Positions 8,587 through 18,120 of a DNA stretch of 64,000 bases are shown in pieces. Both the position numbers and the translations under genes were made by a program. Each line of letters starts with the position of its first letter. Position 1 is the first letter of the stretch. Source of the stretch: Pseudomonas sp. SCB32. Lineage in GTDB: Bacteria > Pseudomonadota > Gammaproteobacteria > Pseudomonadales > Pseudomonadaceae. The notes below the pieces were generated by a model. That model was not told the DNA's origin. It was given only the letters and a program-made list of their open reading frames with translations, and searched no databases. The DNA is taken from assembly GCF_009189165.1 (NCBI RefSeq), contig NZ_CP045118.1:3410001-3474000 (forward strand), given 5' to 3'.

Positions 8587-10833
8587 TCACACCTGCAGCT
8601 GAATGCCGATCGGCAGGCTGCGAATGCGCTTGCCCGTAGCGGCGAACAGCGCGTTGGCCAGTGCCGGCGCCAAGGGCGGCACGCCGGGTTCGCCGACGCC
8701 GGTGGGCGGTACCGCCGAAGGCACGATATGCACCTCCACCGCGGGCATCTCGTTGATGCGCAGGACCTGGAAGTCATGGAAGTTGGACTGGTCCACCTTC
8801 CCGTCCGTGAGGGTGATGGCGCTGTGCAACGCCGCCGACAGCGCGAAGCCGATACCGCCTTCCATCTGCGCCTTGATCACGTCCGGGTTGATCGCCAGGC
8901 CACAGTCCACCGCGCAGACCACGCGGTCCACCTTGAAGCTGTGGTCCGCCTTGACCGTCACCTCCACCACCTGGGCCACAAAGCTGCCGAATGACTCATG
9001 CACGGCGATGCCCCGGCCACGCTGCTCGCCCTCGGCGCCCTTGGTCAGCGGCGCCTGCCAGTTGGCCCGTTGTGCCGCCAGCTCCAGTACGCCGCGATGC
9101 CGGGGATGATCCTTCAGCAACGCATGGCGGAACGCGTACGGGTCCTTGCCTGCGGCGATGGCGGCCTCGTCGATCAGCGTCTCGGTGGAGAACGCCGTAT
9201 GGGTATGCCCTACCGAGCGCCACCACTGGGTCGGTACCGTGACGTTCTGGGCCAGGGCCTGCTCGATGCGCAGGTTGGGTACGGCGTACGGCAGGTCATC
9301 CGCACCTTCCACGGCGATCTTGTCGATACCGTCCTTCACCATGACCTTCTCGAAGGGGGTACCGACGATGAAGGACTGCCCGACCAGCCGTTGTTCCCAC
9401 CCCACCAGGTTGCCCGAGGCATCCAGCGCCAGCCGCGCGCGATGCAGGAACGCCGGACGGTAGTAGCCGCCGCGCATGTCGTCCTCGCGGGTCCAGACCA
9501 TTTTCACCGGGGCCTTGATGCCCTGCTCGCGGGCTGCCTTGGCGATGGCCGCCGCCTCCAGCACGTAGTCCGAGTGAGGATTGGCGCGCCGGCCGAAGCT
9601 GCCGCCGGCATACAACTGGGTGATCGACACCTGCTCCGGCGCAACGCCCAGCAACTGCGCCACTGCCGCCTGGTCGGCGGTCTGCCACTGCTCGCCATTC
9701 CAGATCTGGCAACCGCCGTCGTCCTTGAGCTGGACCACGCAGTTCAACGGTTCCATCGCCGCGTGCGCCAGGAACGGAAACTCGTACTCCGCCTCGATGA
9801 CCTTGGCCGGCGGCTGCTTCAGGACCTTGTCGACATCCCCCTCACTGCGCGCCACCAGGCCGGGCTTGCCGGCCATCTCGCGGTACTGGGCGAAGATTTC
9901 CTTGCTGCCCATCCTGAAGGCCTTGCTCTCGTCCCACTCGACCTGCAAGGCATCGCGGCCCTGGCGCGCCGCCCAGGTGTTCTTCGCCAGCACCGCGACA
10001 CCGGCGAAGCGCCGCTCGCTGCCGGGGAACTGCACCACCGCGACCACACCCGGCACCGCCTTGGCCTTGCTCGCATCGACCTTGGCCGGCACCCCGCCGA
10101 AACGCGGTGGGTGGGCGACGACCGCCACCAGCAGGTCCGGCAGCTGGATGTCCTGGGTGAACAGCGCCGAACCGTCGGTCTTGCCGTGGCTGTCGATGCG
10201 CGCCAGCTTCGCCTGGCCGATCAGCTTGAAGTCCTTCGGCTCCTTCAGCTTCACCTCGGCGGACACCGGTTGCCTGGCCGCCGCCTCAGCCAGTTCGCCG
10301 AAGCTGGCCTTGTGCCCGGAGGCAGCGTGGGTCACCACGCCGTCATGCACGTCGATCTGCGCGGCGGGTACCTGCCACTGTTCGGCGGCGGCGCCCACCA
10401 GCATGGCGCGGGCGCTGGCGCCGGCCTTGCGCAGTTGTTCGAAGGAGTTGGCCAGCGCTGTGCTGCCGCCAGTGCCCTGGATGCCGAAGGCCAGGTTGGC
10501 GTAACGCTTGGCGTCAACCGGCGCGCCCTCCACGCGCACCTGGGCCCAGTCGGCATCCAGCTCCTCGGCCACCAGCGTGGCAAGACCGGTGTAGCTGCCC
10601 TGCCCCATTTCCACGTGCTTGGCGATCACCGTCACCGTGCCGTCCGGGGCAATGCGTACAAACGCGTCGGGTTCGAAGTCGCCGGCCGCTTGCGCATCGC
10701 CGATGCGCGCGAGCAACGGCGCGAAATAAATGCCCAGGGCCAGGCCGCCGGCGCCACGAAGGAAATGCCGGCGGCTGAGGTTGAGGATGCCGCGCGACTG
10801 CGCCTCATCCTGATCGATGCGGGTATCGAGCAT
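8587..10833 (-). CDS. Molybdopterin-dependent hydroxylase large subunit (IorB-like)
   Basis: A 748-residue xanthine-dehydrogenase-family subunit of the isoquinoline 1-oxidoreductase beta type. Twin-arginine signal [10 protein letters not shown] (Arg21-Arg22) predicts folded export to the periplasm. Family motifs include [30 protein letters not shown] and C-terminal [12 protein letters not shown], which holds the catalytic glutamate. These enzymes hydroxylate N-heterocycles or oxidise aldehydes at a Mo centre, passing electrons to the [2Fe-2S] subunit encoded 11 nt upstream. Start 10833 is chosen because the frame further upstream is the shadow of that subunit. No haem subunit or cofactor-maturation gene follows, so the electron acceptor and substrate are unknown. 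Confidence 0.9.
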   Translation of the reverse strand: MLDTRIDQDEAQSRGILNLSRRHFLRGAGGLALGIYFAPLLARIGDAQAAGDFEPDAFVRIAPDGTVTVIAKHVEMGQGSYTGLATLVAEELDADWAQVRVEGAPVDAKRYANLAFGIQGTGGSTALANSFEQLRKAGASARAMLVGAAAEQWQVPAAQIDVHDGVVTHAASGHKASFGELAEAAARQPVSAEVKLKEPKDFKLIGQAKLARIDSHGKTDGSALFTQDIQLPDLLVAVVAHPPRFGGVPAKVDASKAKAVPGVVAVVQFPGSERRFAGVAVLAKNTWAARQGRDALQVEWDESKAFRMGSKEIFAQYREMAGKPGLVARSEGDVDKVLKQPPAKVIEAEYEFPFLAHAAMEPLNCVVQLKDDGGCQIWNGEQWQTADQAAVAQLLGVAPEQVSITQLYAGGSFGRRANPHSDYVLEAAAIAKAAREQGIKAPVKMVWTREDDMRGGYYRPAFLHRARLALDASGNLVGWEQRLVGQSFIVGTPFEKVMVKDGIDKIAVEGADDLPYAVPNLRIEQALAQNVTVPTQWWRSVGHTHTAFSTETLIDEAAIAAGKDPYAFRHALLKDHPRHRGVLELAAQRANWQAPLTKGAEGEQRGRGIAVHESFGSFVAQVVEVTVKADHSFKVDRVVCAVDCGLAINPDVIKAQMEGGIGFALSAALHSAITLTDGKVDQSNFHDFQVLRINEMPAVEVHIVPSAVPPTGVGEPGVPPLAPALANALFAATGKRIRSLPIGIQLQV

Positions 10834-10844
10834 GTCGGTGCTCC

Positions 10845-11303
10845 TCAGGCCAGGGTCTTGGCGGCGTCGTGGATGGCGGCGCGAATCCGCGCATAGGTGC
10901 CGCAGCGACAGATGTTGCCGCTCATGGCGGTATCGATGTCGGCGTCGCTGGGCGCCTTGTTGGCGGCCAGCAGCGCGGTGGCCGACATGATCTGCCCGGA
11001 CTGGCAGTAACCGCACTGCACCACGTCCAGCCGCCGCCAGGCATCCTGGACGGCCTTGCCGGCGGGCTGTTCGCTCACCGCTTCGATGGTGGTGACCTTC
11101 TTGCCCGTCACCGCCGACAACGGCGTGACGCAGGAGCGTGTCGGCTGGCCATCGATGTGCACCGTGCAGGCGCCGCACAACGCCATGCCGCAGCCGTACT
11201 TGGTGCCAGTCAGCCCGGCGACATCGCGCAGGGCCCAGAGCAGCGGCATCTCGCCAGGCGCATCGAATTCATGGTCCTTGCCATTGAGGTTCAGGGTAAT
11301 CAT
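10845..11303 (-). CDS. [2Fe-2S] subunit of molybdenum hydroxylase (IorA-like)
   Basis: A 152-residue two-cluster ferredoxin-like subunit. Plant-type cluster ligands are Cys38, Cys43, Cys46 and Cys58 ([16 protein letters not shown]); the second cluster uses Cys97, Cys100, Cys132 and Cys134 ([16 protein letters not shown]). It relays electrons from the molybdenum subunit encoded 11 nt downstream. It has no export signal itself; such subunits are usually carried out by the Tat signal of the partner. ATG 11303 with AGAGG upstream is preferred to the GTG at 11315, which sits directly on the Shine-Dalgarno. Confidence 0.92.
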   Translation of the reverse strand: MITLNLNGKDHEFDAPGEMPLLWALRDVAGLTGTKYGCGMALCGACTVHIDGQPTRSCVTPLSAVTGKKVTTIEAVSEQPAGKAVQDAWRRLDVVQCGYCQSGQIMSATALLAANKAPSDADIDTAMSGNICRCGTYARIRAAIHDAAKTLA

Positions 11304-11475
11304 CGGCGACTTCACCTCTTCCGCGGGTGATGGAGTGGCCGGCGCCTGCTGGCCCCGGCACGGATCGATTCAGCCTAGGCGCTTAGCCCGGCACGCGCCG
11401 CGACGATACGCGAACAATGCGCCAAGCGGTTTGCCTGGTCCTGCGCAGGCTTGCCTGAAACTGCCGGCGCTTGAA

Positions 11476-14259
11476 TCAGACCGTGCCGGAATCCGCGCGC
11501 TCGCCCAGTGCCAGCGGCTCCCGCGGGTGCGTCCGCTCGCTGCGATCCCAGCCGTAGCGCCGTGCAAACCAGCCCTTCACGGCCTGGGTCAGCACCATGT
11601 ACCCCAGCAGGATGCCCACCAGCCACGGCCAATAGGCCAGCGGCAAGGCCTGCATGCGGAACGAATGAGCCAGTGGTCCCATGGGCAGGAACAGCGCCAA
11701 GGCAACGATCGCCAGGGTCATCCCCAGCAGCGGCCAGGCCGCGCGGCTCTGCAGGAAGGGAATGCGCCGCGTGCGGATCATGTGAACCACCAGCAGCTGC
11801 GAGATCAGCCCCTCGACGAACCAGCCCGACTGGAACAGCGCCTGGTGCTGGGGTGCATTGGCATCCAGGGCGAACCACAGGACCAGGAAGGTGGCAATGT
11901 CGAACAGCGAGCTGATCGGCCCGAAGAACACCATGAAGCGCCCCAGCCCTCCTGGGTTCCACTGCTGGGGGCGGCGCAGCTGCTCGTCATCGACGTTGTC
12001 GAAGGGAATGGCGATCTGCGACAGGTCGTACAGCAGATTCTGCACCAGCAGTTGCAACGGCAGCATCGGCAGGAAAGGAATGAAGGCGCTGGCCACCAGC
12101 ACGCTGAAGACGTTGCCGAAATTGGAGCTGGCGGTCATGCGGATGTACTTGAGCATGTTGGCGAAGGTCCGGCGGCCTTCGATCACCCCCTCTTCCAGTA
12201 CCAGCAGGCTCTTTTCCAGCAGGATCAGGTCGGCGGCTTCCTTGGCGATGTCCACCGCCGAGTCCACCGAGATACCGATGTCCGCCGTACGCAGCGCCGG
12301 GGCGTCGTTGATGCCATCGCCAAGGAAACCCACCACGTGCCCGCGCTCGCGCAGCACGCGCACCAGGCGCTCCTTGTGGCCAGGGGTGAGCTTGGCGAAC
12401 AGCGTGGCGTGCTCGGCCAGCTCGCCCAGCGTCACGTCGTCCAGGCTGTCCAGCTGGGGGCCAAGGAGCACGCCCTGCACCGGCAGGCCAACGTCGCGGC
12501 AGACCTTCAGGCTGACCCGCTCGTTGTCGCCGGTCAGCACTTTCACTGCCACGCCGTTTTCCGCCAGCGCACGCAGCGCTGGCGCGGTAGTTTCCTTCGG
12601 AGGATCGAGGAAGGCGATGTAGCCGGCCAGGCACAGCCCCGTCTCGTCGACCACGCCATAGCCATCACGCTCCGGCGGCAGCTCGCGGGTCGCCACCGCC
12701 ACCACGCGCAGGCCCTCCTGGTTCAGGGCCTCGGCCACCGCACGGATGCTGGCCAGGCGCTCGCCGTCCAGCGGCACTACGGAGTCGCCCGCTTCCACCG
12801 AGACGCAGACGTCCAGTACCTCCTCCAGCGCGCCCTTGCAGATCAGCAGGTGGTAATCGTCAGGCTCGCGGACCACCACCGACATGCGCCGGCGAGCGAA
12901 GTCGAAGGGAATCTCGTCGACCTTGCGGTAGCGGCTGTCCACCCGCAACGCACGGCGCAACTCGACATGCTCGAGCACGGCCACGTCCAGCAGGTTCTTC
13001 AGCCCCGTCTGGTGGTGGCTGTTGAGGAAGGCCAGTTGCAGGACGCGGTCCTGGACCTGGCCGAAGGCGTCGGTGTGACGCTCCAGCACGACGCGGTCCT
13101 GGGTCAGGGTGCCGGTCTTGTCGGTGCAGAGGATGTCCATCGCACCGAAGTTCTGGATGGCGTCCAGGCGCTTGACGATGACCTTGCGCCGGCTCAGCGC
13201 CACCGCGCCCTTGGCCAGGGTCGAGGTGACGATCATCGGAAGCATTTCCGGAGTCAGGCCCACCGCCACGGACAGTGCGAACAGCGCCGCCTGCAGCCAG
13301 TCGCCCTTGGTAAAGCCGTTGATCAGCAGCACCAGCGGTGCCATCACCAGCATGAAGCGGATCAGCAACCAGCTGATCCTGTTCACCCCGGTCTGGAATG
13401 CGGTGGTCGCCGGCGCCGCCGCGATCACCCGCTCGGCCAACGAACCGAAGTAGGTCCGCGTCCCGGTGCCCACCACCACGGCCTGCGCCGAGCCGCTGAT
13501 GACGTTGGTCCCCATGAAGCAGAGATTGTCGCGCTCCAGGGGATTGCCCTGACGGGCATCGCGCAGTTGGGCGAACTTCTCCACCGGCAGCGATTCGCCG
13601 GTGAGCGTCGCCTGGCCGACGAACAGGTCCTTGGCGCTGAGCAGCCGGACATCCGCCGGCACCATGTCGCCAGCCGAGAGCCACAGTACATCCCCGGGCA
13701 CCAGCTGGCGGATCGGCACTTCCTCGCGGCGCGGCAGGCCTTCGCCATCCGGGCTGCGAAACACCGTGGCGGTGTTACTGACCATCGCCTTGAGCCGCTC
13801 GGCGGCGCGGTTCGAGCGCTTTTCCTGGACGAAGCGCAGCAAGGTGGAAATCACCACCATGCTGCCGATCACCACGGCGGCCTCGGCGTCCTCGGTCAGC
13901 CAGGAGATCGCCGCCAATACGCTCAGCAGCAGGTTGAAGGGGTTGCAGTAGCAATACCAGAGGTGCAGCCAGGCGCCGATCGGGCGCTCCTGTTCCACCT
14001 CGTTCAACCCCTCGCGCAGGCGTCGCTCCTCGGCCTCCGTCTCGCTGAGACCTTCACGGCGGCTGCCCAGGCGATCGAGCGCGGACTGGGGCTCCAGTAC
14101 CGACCACTCGAGCAGGCTCCTGGCCACCGGCGCGGAAGCCTGTCGCCCCGCTGCGGCCCCACGCAGCAGGTCGCGCGCGGCGGGACGGCGCAACTGTCGG
14201 GCCGGAAAGCCCTTGTTGATGAATTCCAGCAAGTGTGTCCTGAAGCGATCCAGGCGCAT
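11476..14259 (-). CDS. mgtA: Magnesium-translocating P-type ATPase
   Basis: A 927-residue P3-type ATPase. The phosphorylated aspartate is Asp380 in CTDKTGTLTQ. TLTGESLPVEK (actuator domain), VKVLTGDNERV and FLGDGINDAPAL (hinge) are intact. About ten membrane helices are expected, the last group between YIRMTASSNFGN and the C-terminus. It imports Mg2+ at the inner membrane under magnesium limitation. ATG 14259 follows GGGGAG. A 216-nt gap separates it from tamB upstream. No clear Mg2+-sensing leader could be recognised by eye in that gap. Confidence 0.95.
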   Translation of the reverse strand: MRLDRFRTHLLEFINKGFPARQLRRPAARDLLRGAAAGRQASAPVARSLLEWSVLEPQSALDRLGSRREGLSETEAEERRLREGLNEVEQERPIGAWLHLWYCYCNPFNLLLSVLAAISWLTEDAEAAVVIGSMVVISTLLRFVQEKRSNRAAERLKAMVSNTATVFRSPDGEGLPRREEVPIRQLVPGDVLWLSAGDMVPADVRLLSAKDLFVGQATLTGESLPVEKFAQLRDARQGNPLERDNLCFMGTNVISGSAQAVVVGTGTRTYFGSLAERVIAAAPATTAFQTGVNRISWLLIRFMLVMAPLVLLINGFTKGDWLQAALFALSVAVGLTPEMLPMIVTSTLAKGAVALSRRKVIVKRLDAIQNFGAMDILCTDKTGTLTQDRVVLERHTDAFGQVQDRVLQLAFLNSHHQTGLKNLLDVAVLEHVELRRALRVDSRYRKVDEIPFDFARRRMSVVVREPDDYHLLICKGALEEVLDVCVSVEAGDSVVPLDGERLASIRAVAEALNQEGLRVVAVATRELPPERDGYGVVDETGLCLAGYIAFLDPPKETTAPALRALAENGVAVKVLTGDNERVSLKVCRDVGLPVQGVLLGPQLDSLDDVTLGELAEHATLFAKLTPGHKERLVRVLRERGHVVGFLGDGINDAPALRTADIGISVDSAVDIAKEAADLILLEKSLLVLEEGVIEGRRTFANMLKYIRMTASSNFGNVFSVLVASAFIPFLPMLPLQLLVQNLLYDLSQIAIPFDNVDDEQLRRPQQWNPGGLGRFMVFFGPISSLFDIATFLVLWFALDANAPQHQALFQSGWFVEGLISQLLVVHMIRTRRIPFLQSRAAWPLLGMTLAIVALALFLPMGPLAHSFRMQALPLAYWPWLVGILLGYMVLTQAVKGWFARRYGWDRSERTHPREPLALGERADSGTV

Positions 14260-14436
14260 GTTGACTCCCCAGTCCCGCCGGGCAATCGGCGGCAAAGGAA
14301 GTCTGTAGGGCCATTCTTAAGGACCAATGAAGACCGGCGGCGAGCCCTTGCCGTGCGTGGCCCTCAGGGTTACGGAGGGGGCTGCCGGCAAGCCAGCCCC
14401 GCCCAGACTCATCCTGCCTGCACGACGTCTGGCGCC

Positions 14437-17400
14437 TCAGAAATCGCGCTTGTAGAAGATATCCAGCGAACTGGCCAACCCGCTGGCCGCCTCCAGATAG
14501 ACTTTCTTGCTCAGCAGGTAGCGCAAGGCGATGGTATTCGCCGGCTCAAACACCCCTACGCCATAGCGCAGGCTGAGCTTGTCGGAGAGCTGGCCGCTGG
14601 CGACCACGCTGGTACTGTTGCCGGTGCCTTCGGTATCCAGCTGGAAGTCCTGGATACCCAGCTTCTGCGCGACCTCGCCAGTGAGCGGCGCGCTACCGGC
14701 AAGACCCAGGGCCAGTGCCGCCTCGCCCATCATGTTGCTGTCCTCGCCGGTACTCATCGGCCGGCCCAGCACCAGGTAGGACAGGGCCTGCTGCTGGCTC
14801 ATTGCAGGCTCCGAGAACACCTCGCTGCGCGGCTGGTCGGCACTGCCGGTGAGGCGCAGACCGGCGATCACGTCATCGACCTTGCGGATCGCCTCGATGT
14901 CCAGGTACGGCTGGTCAATGGGACCGGCGAACAACAAGCGGGCACGGCGGATCGTCAGTTTCTGTCCGTAGGCGCGATAGCGACCCTTGTTCAGGCGCAG
15001 CTCGCCACGGGTATCCAGGTTGTCGCCCACGTGCACCTGGCCAGCCAGCTCCGCGTTCAGGCCAAAGCCGGAAAAGGTCAGCTTGTCCTCGCCGACGACC
15101 ACATCGACGTCCATGTGCAGCGAGGTGGCGGCCTTCTGCTCCTGCTTCTGACCGACGATCACGGTGTCGTCCGAGACCTTCACCGTCGACGGCGGTAGTT
15201 GGCGGATGGTGATCGCGCCACGGGGCACCTGTACCTTGCCGGAAATGGCCAGGCCCTCGCCTGCCATACGGATCGCCAGGTCAGGCTCAACCTCCAGCTC
15301 GGCGTACGGCTCGACCGTCACTGGCAGACGGTTGCCGCGTACGTTCAGGTCCACTTTCAGCGCCTCATTCCAGGCGATCCGCCCGGACAGGTTGCCGTTG
15401 CCTTGCTTCCCCGCCGTCCAGTGGCCGCTCAGGTCGACCTGCTCGCCGGCGATGCGTGCCTGCACCTGCAACTGCTCCAGGCGGGTCGGCAGATCGCCAC
15501 CGGACACCTCGCCATCGACCAGACGCAACTCGCCGTCCACGCGGGGCGCCAACAGCCCGCCGGAAATCCGTCCATTACCGTGGAGCCGCCCCTTGAGGGT
15601 TTCCACCGCCGAGACGAAAGGCCGCGCAATGGACAGGTCCAGCCCGTCGAGGCTGAAGCTGCCGGTCAGGGGCTTGGATTTTGGTCGTGGGTCAAGCTGT
15701 ACCTGGGCATCCAGGGTGCCCAGCTTCTCGCCATGGAACTGCAGGCTGGTATCGATGCGCCGGGGCGTCAGGCGGCTTTCCAGTTGCAGGCTCTGGTAGG
15801 GGAAGTCGACCCAGTCGTCCTGCTCCTTCAGGCGCAGCGTACCGCTGCCGGCATTGAGCAGGATCGAACCATTGGGGCCGCTGGCCGGCAGGTCCAGTTG
15901 CACGTCGCCATCCAGCTGGCCGCGCCAGGCGAAGTCCTCGGGCAGCCAGCGCGCCAGGCTGTCCAGCGGGAACTGGCGCAGGTGCAGGCGCAGGCGCGGG
16001 TCAGGCATCAGGCGCTGGTCTTCGGCACACAGGCTGGCCGGGCCCGACGCCCAGCAATGCGCGCCCAGGTTCAGCCGGCCATCGGCCAGCCGCTCCAGCT
16101 TCGCCGGCTGCTGCAGGCGCCAGTCCTGCCCACCGCTCTGGATGTCGCCTTGCGCCAGTCGGCCGCGCCAGTCGCGACCGTTCCAGGTGCCGTCCAGGCC
16201 CAATTCGAGAACCAACGGTTTGCCTTGCAGGTTCAGCGTGAGCTGTTGGCGCTGGCGGTCGCCGCTGCCTTCGAGCTTGAGCGTGCCCAGACGCGTGTCG
16301 CCGCTGCGCAGGCCCTGTACCTGCACGTCCAGACGGCCACGCTGGGCGGCGTCCAGTTTCGCCTCCGCGACCAGGGTGCGCAGGCTCTGGCCGCCATAGG
16401 CAACGCGCTGACCATTCAACGCCAGCTGGCCTTGCGGCGTCTGCAAGGTGCCCGCCAGGTCGAGCCGCCCACCCAGCTGGCCCGCCAACTGCGGCCATAG
16501 CTGCCCCAGCTGATTGAGGGCGAGATCCAGCCGCCCGGAGAGACGCTGGTCCAGTGCAGCCTGGCCGGTGATGCGGTTGTCGCCCAGTTGCAGGGTCAGC
16601 TCGTCCGCCTTCCAGGCCTGCCCGGCGCCCTCGGCGCGGGCCTTGAGCAGCGCCGGCTGGCCGCGCAGGCGCCCTTGCAGGTCGAGGTTCGCGGACAGGT
16701 TCAGGCTGCCGCCCTTGAGCGAGCCCTGGCTGCGCAGCGGACCACCCAAGCGGCCCGGCATTTCCTTCAGCCAGTAGGCGGGATCGAAGTCGCGCAGGTC
16801 CAGTGCGGCATCCCAGCTGACAGTGTCGGTAAAGCCGACTTTCACATGCCCCTCCGCCTTGCCCTGCCCCGCCACCAGCTGCAGCGACGGCAGGAAGACT
16901 TCCGAGAGATTGCCGGAAACCGGGCTGGCCAGGGTGAACGCACCCGCCGGGCCGTTCAGCGCGGCGTCAAAGTTGCCCAGGTAGGCACCGTCGCGGTACT
17001 GCACTTCAGCCTTGAGGCTGTGCACGCTCACCGGCGGCTCCTCGATGGCCGGGTACAGGCGCCGCCAGGGGAAATCCAGCCAGTCGAGCGTGGCGTCAGC
17101 GGCAAAGCCGTCCTGCCAGTCGAGCCGCCCCTGCACACCCAGCCGCTGCGCCTGTGCGGCGCTCAGGTCGAGTGCGGCGATATCCGCACCCTGGGCATCA
17201 ACGCGGCCGCGCAGGGTCAGTACCACCGGACTGTCTTCGGCCGGCAGCAGGGCAGCGCCGGCGATCTGGTAGCCATTCTTCAAGTCGCCACCGGCATCCA
17301 GGCGGACCTGATTCAGCGTCAGCGTATCGGGTAGCGAGGCATCCGCCTTGAACCCATCGGCCAGCACCTGGGCCTTGGCCGGCAGGTTCTCCGCCAACGG

Positions 17401-18120
17401 TTGCAGATCGCCTTCCAGCGTGCCGTTGAGGTAACCGCTGCTCTGCGCCTGCAATTTCAGATGGCCCTGCAGCTCACCCTCGACCTGCAGCTGCAACGAC
17501 CAGGGCTTGCCGCCCACGGCCGGAAGATCGAGGCTGCCCTGTGCCTGCAACGGCCAGCCGCGGGTGGGCTTGAGCAAGCCGGACAGCGACAGGTGCAGAT
17601 CGCCACGGGCCAGCTTCGCCGACTCGATATGCAGGCCCTCCTGATCCCAGTGCGCTACCAGGTTGGCGTCGCGCAGCTGCTCCTGGTCATCGAGCAGGAA
17701 ACGGCCAACGCGTACGTCGCCCAACTCCAGCGACAACGGCAGGTTAAGGCTCGGCAGTTGGACCGGGCCGGTAGACTCGCCCTTCTCGCTCGGCGGCAAG
17801 GTCAGCCGTATCTCACTAGCCGCCACGCGATTCAGGCACAGGGCCATGTGCAGCAAGCAGCCCGGCGACCAGGCGATGTCCGGCTCATCGAGCACCAGGC
17901 GGGTCGTGCCGTTGCTCCACTCCAGATGTTTCGCAGTGAAGGCGCCGGCCAGTCGGCCACTGAAGTCGTCTACCCTCAGTCCCGGTACCCGCTGCAGAGC
18001 CATCCGGCTGCCCGCTTCGGTGCCCAGCAACGCCGCCAGACCCGCGACCGCGAGCAGGATCAGGCCAAGCAGCACGCCCAGCAGCCAGCGCAGTGTGCGC
18101 ATCCACTCGGCGCGGCTCAT
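14437..18120 (-). CDS. tamB: TamB, inner-membrane component of the translocation and assembly module
   Basis: A 1227-residue AsmA/VPS13-like bridge protein with an N-terminal membrane anchor (about 10-30, LRWLLGVLLGLILLAVAGLAALLG). A long repetitive beta-helical body follows, and the conserved DUF490 C-terminus ends in KVYLEAASGLASSLDIFYKRDF. TamB spans the periplasm and works with TamA in outer-membrane protein insertion and in phospholipid transport. Its ATG overlaps the tamA stop (ATGA), so the two are translationally coupled. Length is typical of the family, with no disruption. Confidence 0.95.
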   Translation of the reverse strand: MSRAEWMRTLRWLLGVLLGLILLAVAGLAALLGTEAGSRMALQRVPGLRVDDFSGRLAGAFTAKHLEWSNGTTRLVLDEPDIAWSPGCLLHMALCLNRVAASEIRLTLPPSEKGESTGPVQLPSLNLPLSLELGDVRVGRFLLDDQEQLRDANLVAHWDQEGLHIESAKLARGDLHLSLSGLLKPTRGWPLQAQGSLDLPAVGGKPWSLQLQVEGELQGHLKLQAQSSGYLNGTLEGDLQPLAENLPAKAQVLADGFKADASLPDTLTLNQVRLDAGGDLKNGYQIAGAALLPAEDSPVVLTLRGRVDAQGADIAALDLSAAQAQRLGVQGRLDWQDGFAADATLDWLDFPWRRLYPAIEEPPVSVHSLKAEVQYRDGAYLGNFDAALNGPAGAFTLASPVSGNLSEVFLPSLQLVAGQGKAEGHVKVGFTDTVSWDAALDLRDFDPAYWLKEMPGRLGGPLRSQGSLKGGSLNLSANLDLQGRLRGQPALLKARAEGAGQAWKADELTLQLGDNRITGQAALDQRLSGRLDLALNQLGQLWPQLAGQLGGRLDLAGTLQTPQGQLALNGQRVAYGGQSLRTLVAEAKLDAAQRGRLDVQVQGLRSGDTRLGTLKLEGSGDRQRQQLTLNLQGKPLVLELGLDGTWNGRDWRGRLAQGDIQSGGQDWRLQQPAKLERLADGRLNLGAHCWASGPASLCAEDQRLMPDPRLRLHLRQFPLDSLARWLPEDFAWRGQLDGDVQLDLPASGPNGSILLNAGSGTLRLKEQDDWVDFPYQSLQLESRLTPRRIDTSLQFHGEKLGTLDAQVQLDPRPKSKPLTGSFSLDGLDLSIARPFVSAVETLKGRLHGNGRISGGLLAPRVDGELRLVDGEVSGGDLPTRLEQLQVQARIAGEQVDLSGHWTAGKQGNGNLSGRIAWNEALKVDLNVRGNRLPVTVEPYAELEVEPDLAIRMAGEGLAISGKVQVPRGAITIRQLPPSTVKVSDDTVIVGQKQEQKAATSLHMDVDVVVGEDKLTFSGFGLNAELAGQVHVGDNLDTRGELRLNKGRYRAYGQKLTIRRARLLFAGPIDQPYLDIEAIRKVDDVIAGLRLTGSADQPRSEVFSEPAMSQQQALSYLVLGRPMSTGEDSNMMGEAALALGLAGSAPLTGEVAQKLGIQDFQLDTEGTGNSTSVVASGQLSDKLSLRYGVGVFEPANTIALRYLLSKKVYLEAASGLASSLDIFYKRDF

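Noticed and set aside
8998..10896. A 632-codon plus-strand frame
   Set aside because: Antisense to the IorB-like gene, with no ribosome site or recognisable domain.
14260..14436. Mg2+-sensing leader for mgtA
   Set aside because: The gap downstream of tamB shows no clear leader peptide or alternating hairpins that I could support.
11056..15198. A 1380-codon open frame on the plus strand across mgtA and tamB
   Set aside because: It is antisense to two clearly recognisable genes; high GC leaves few stops in that frame and its protein has no family character.
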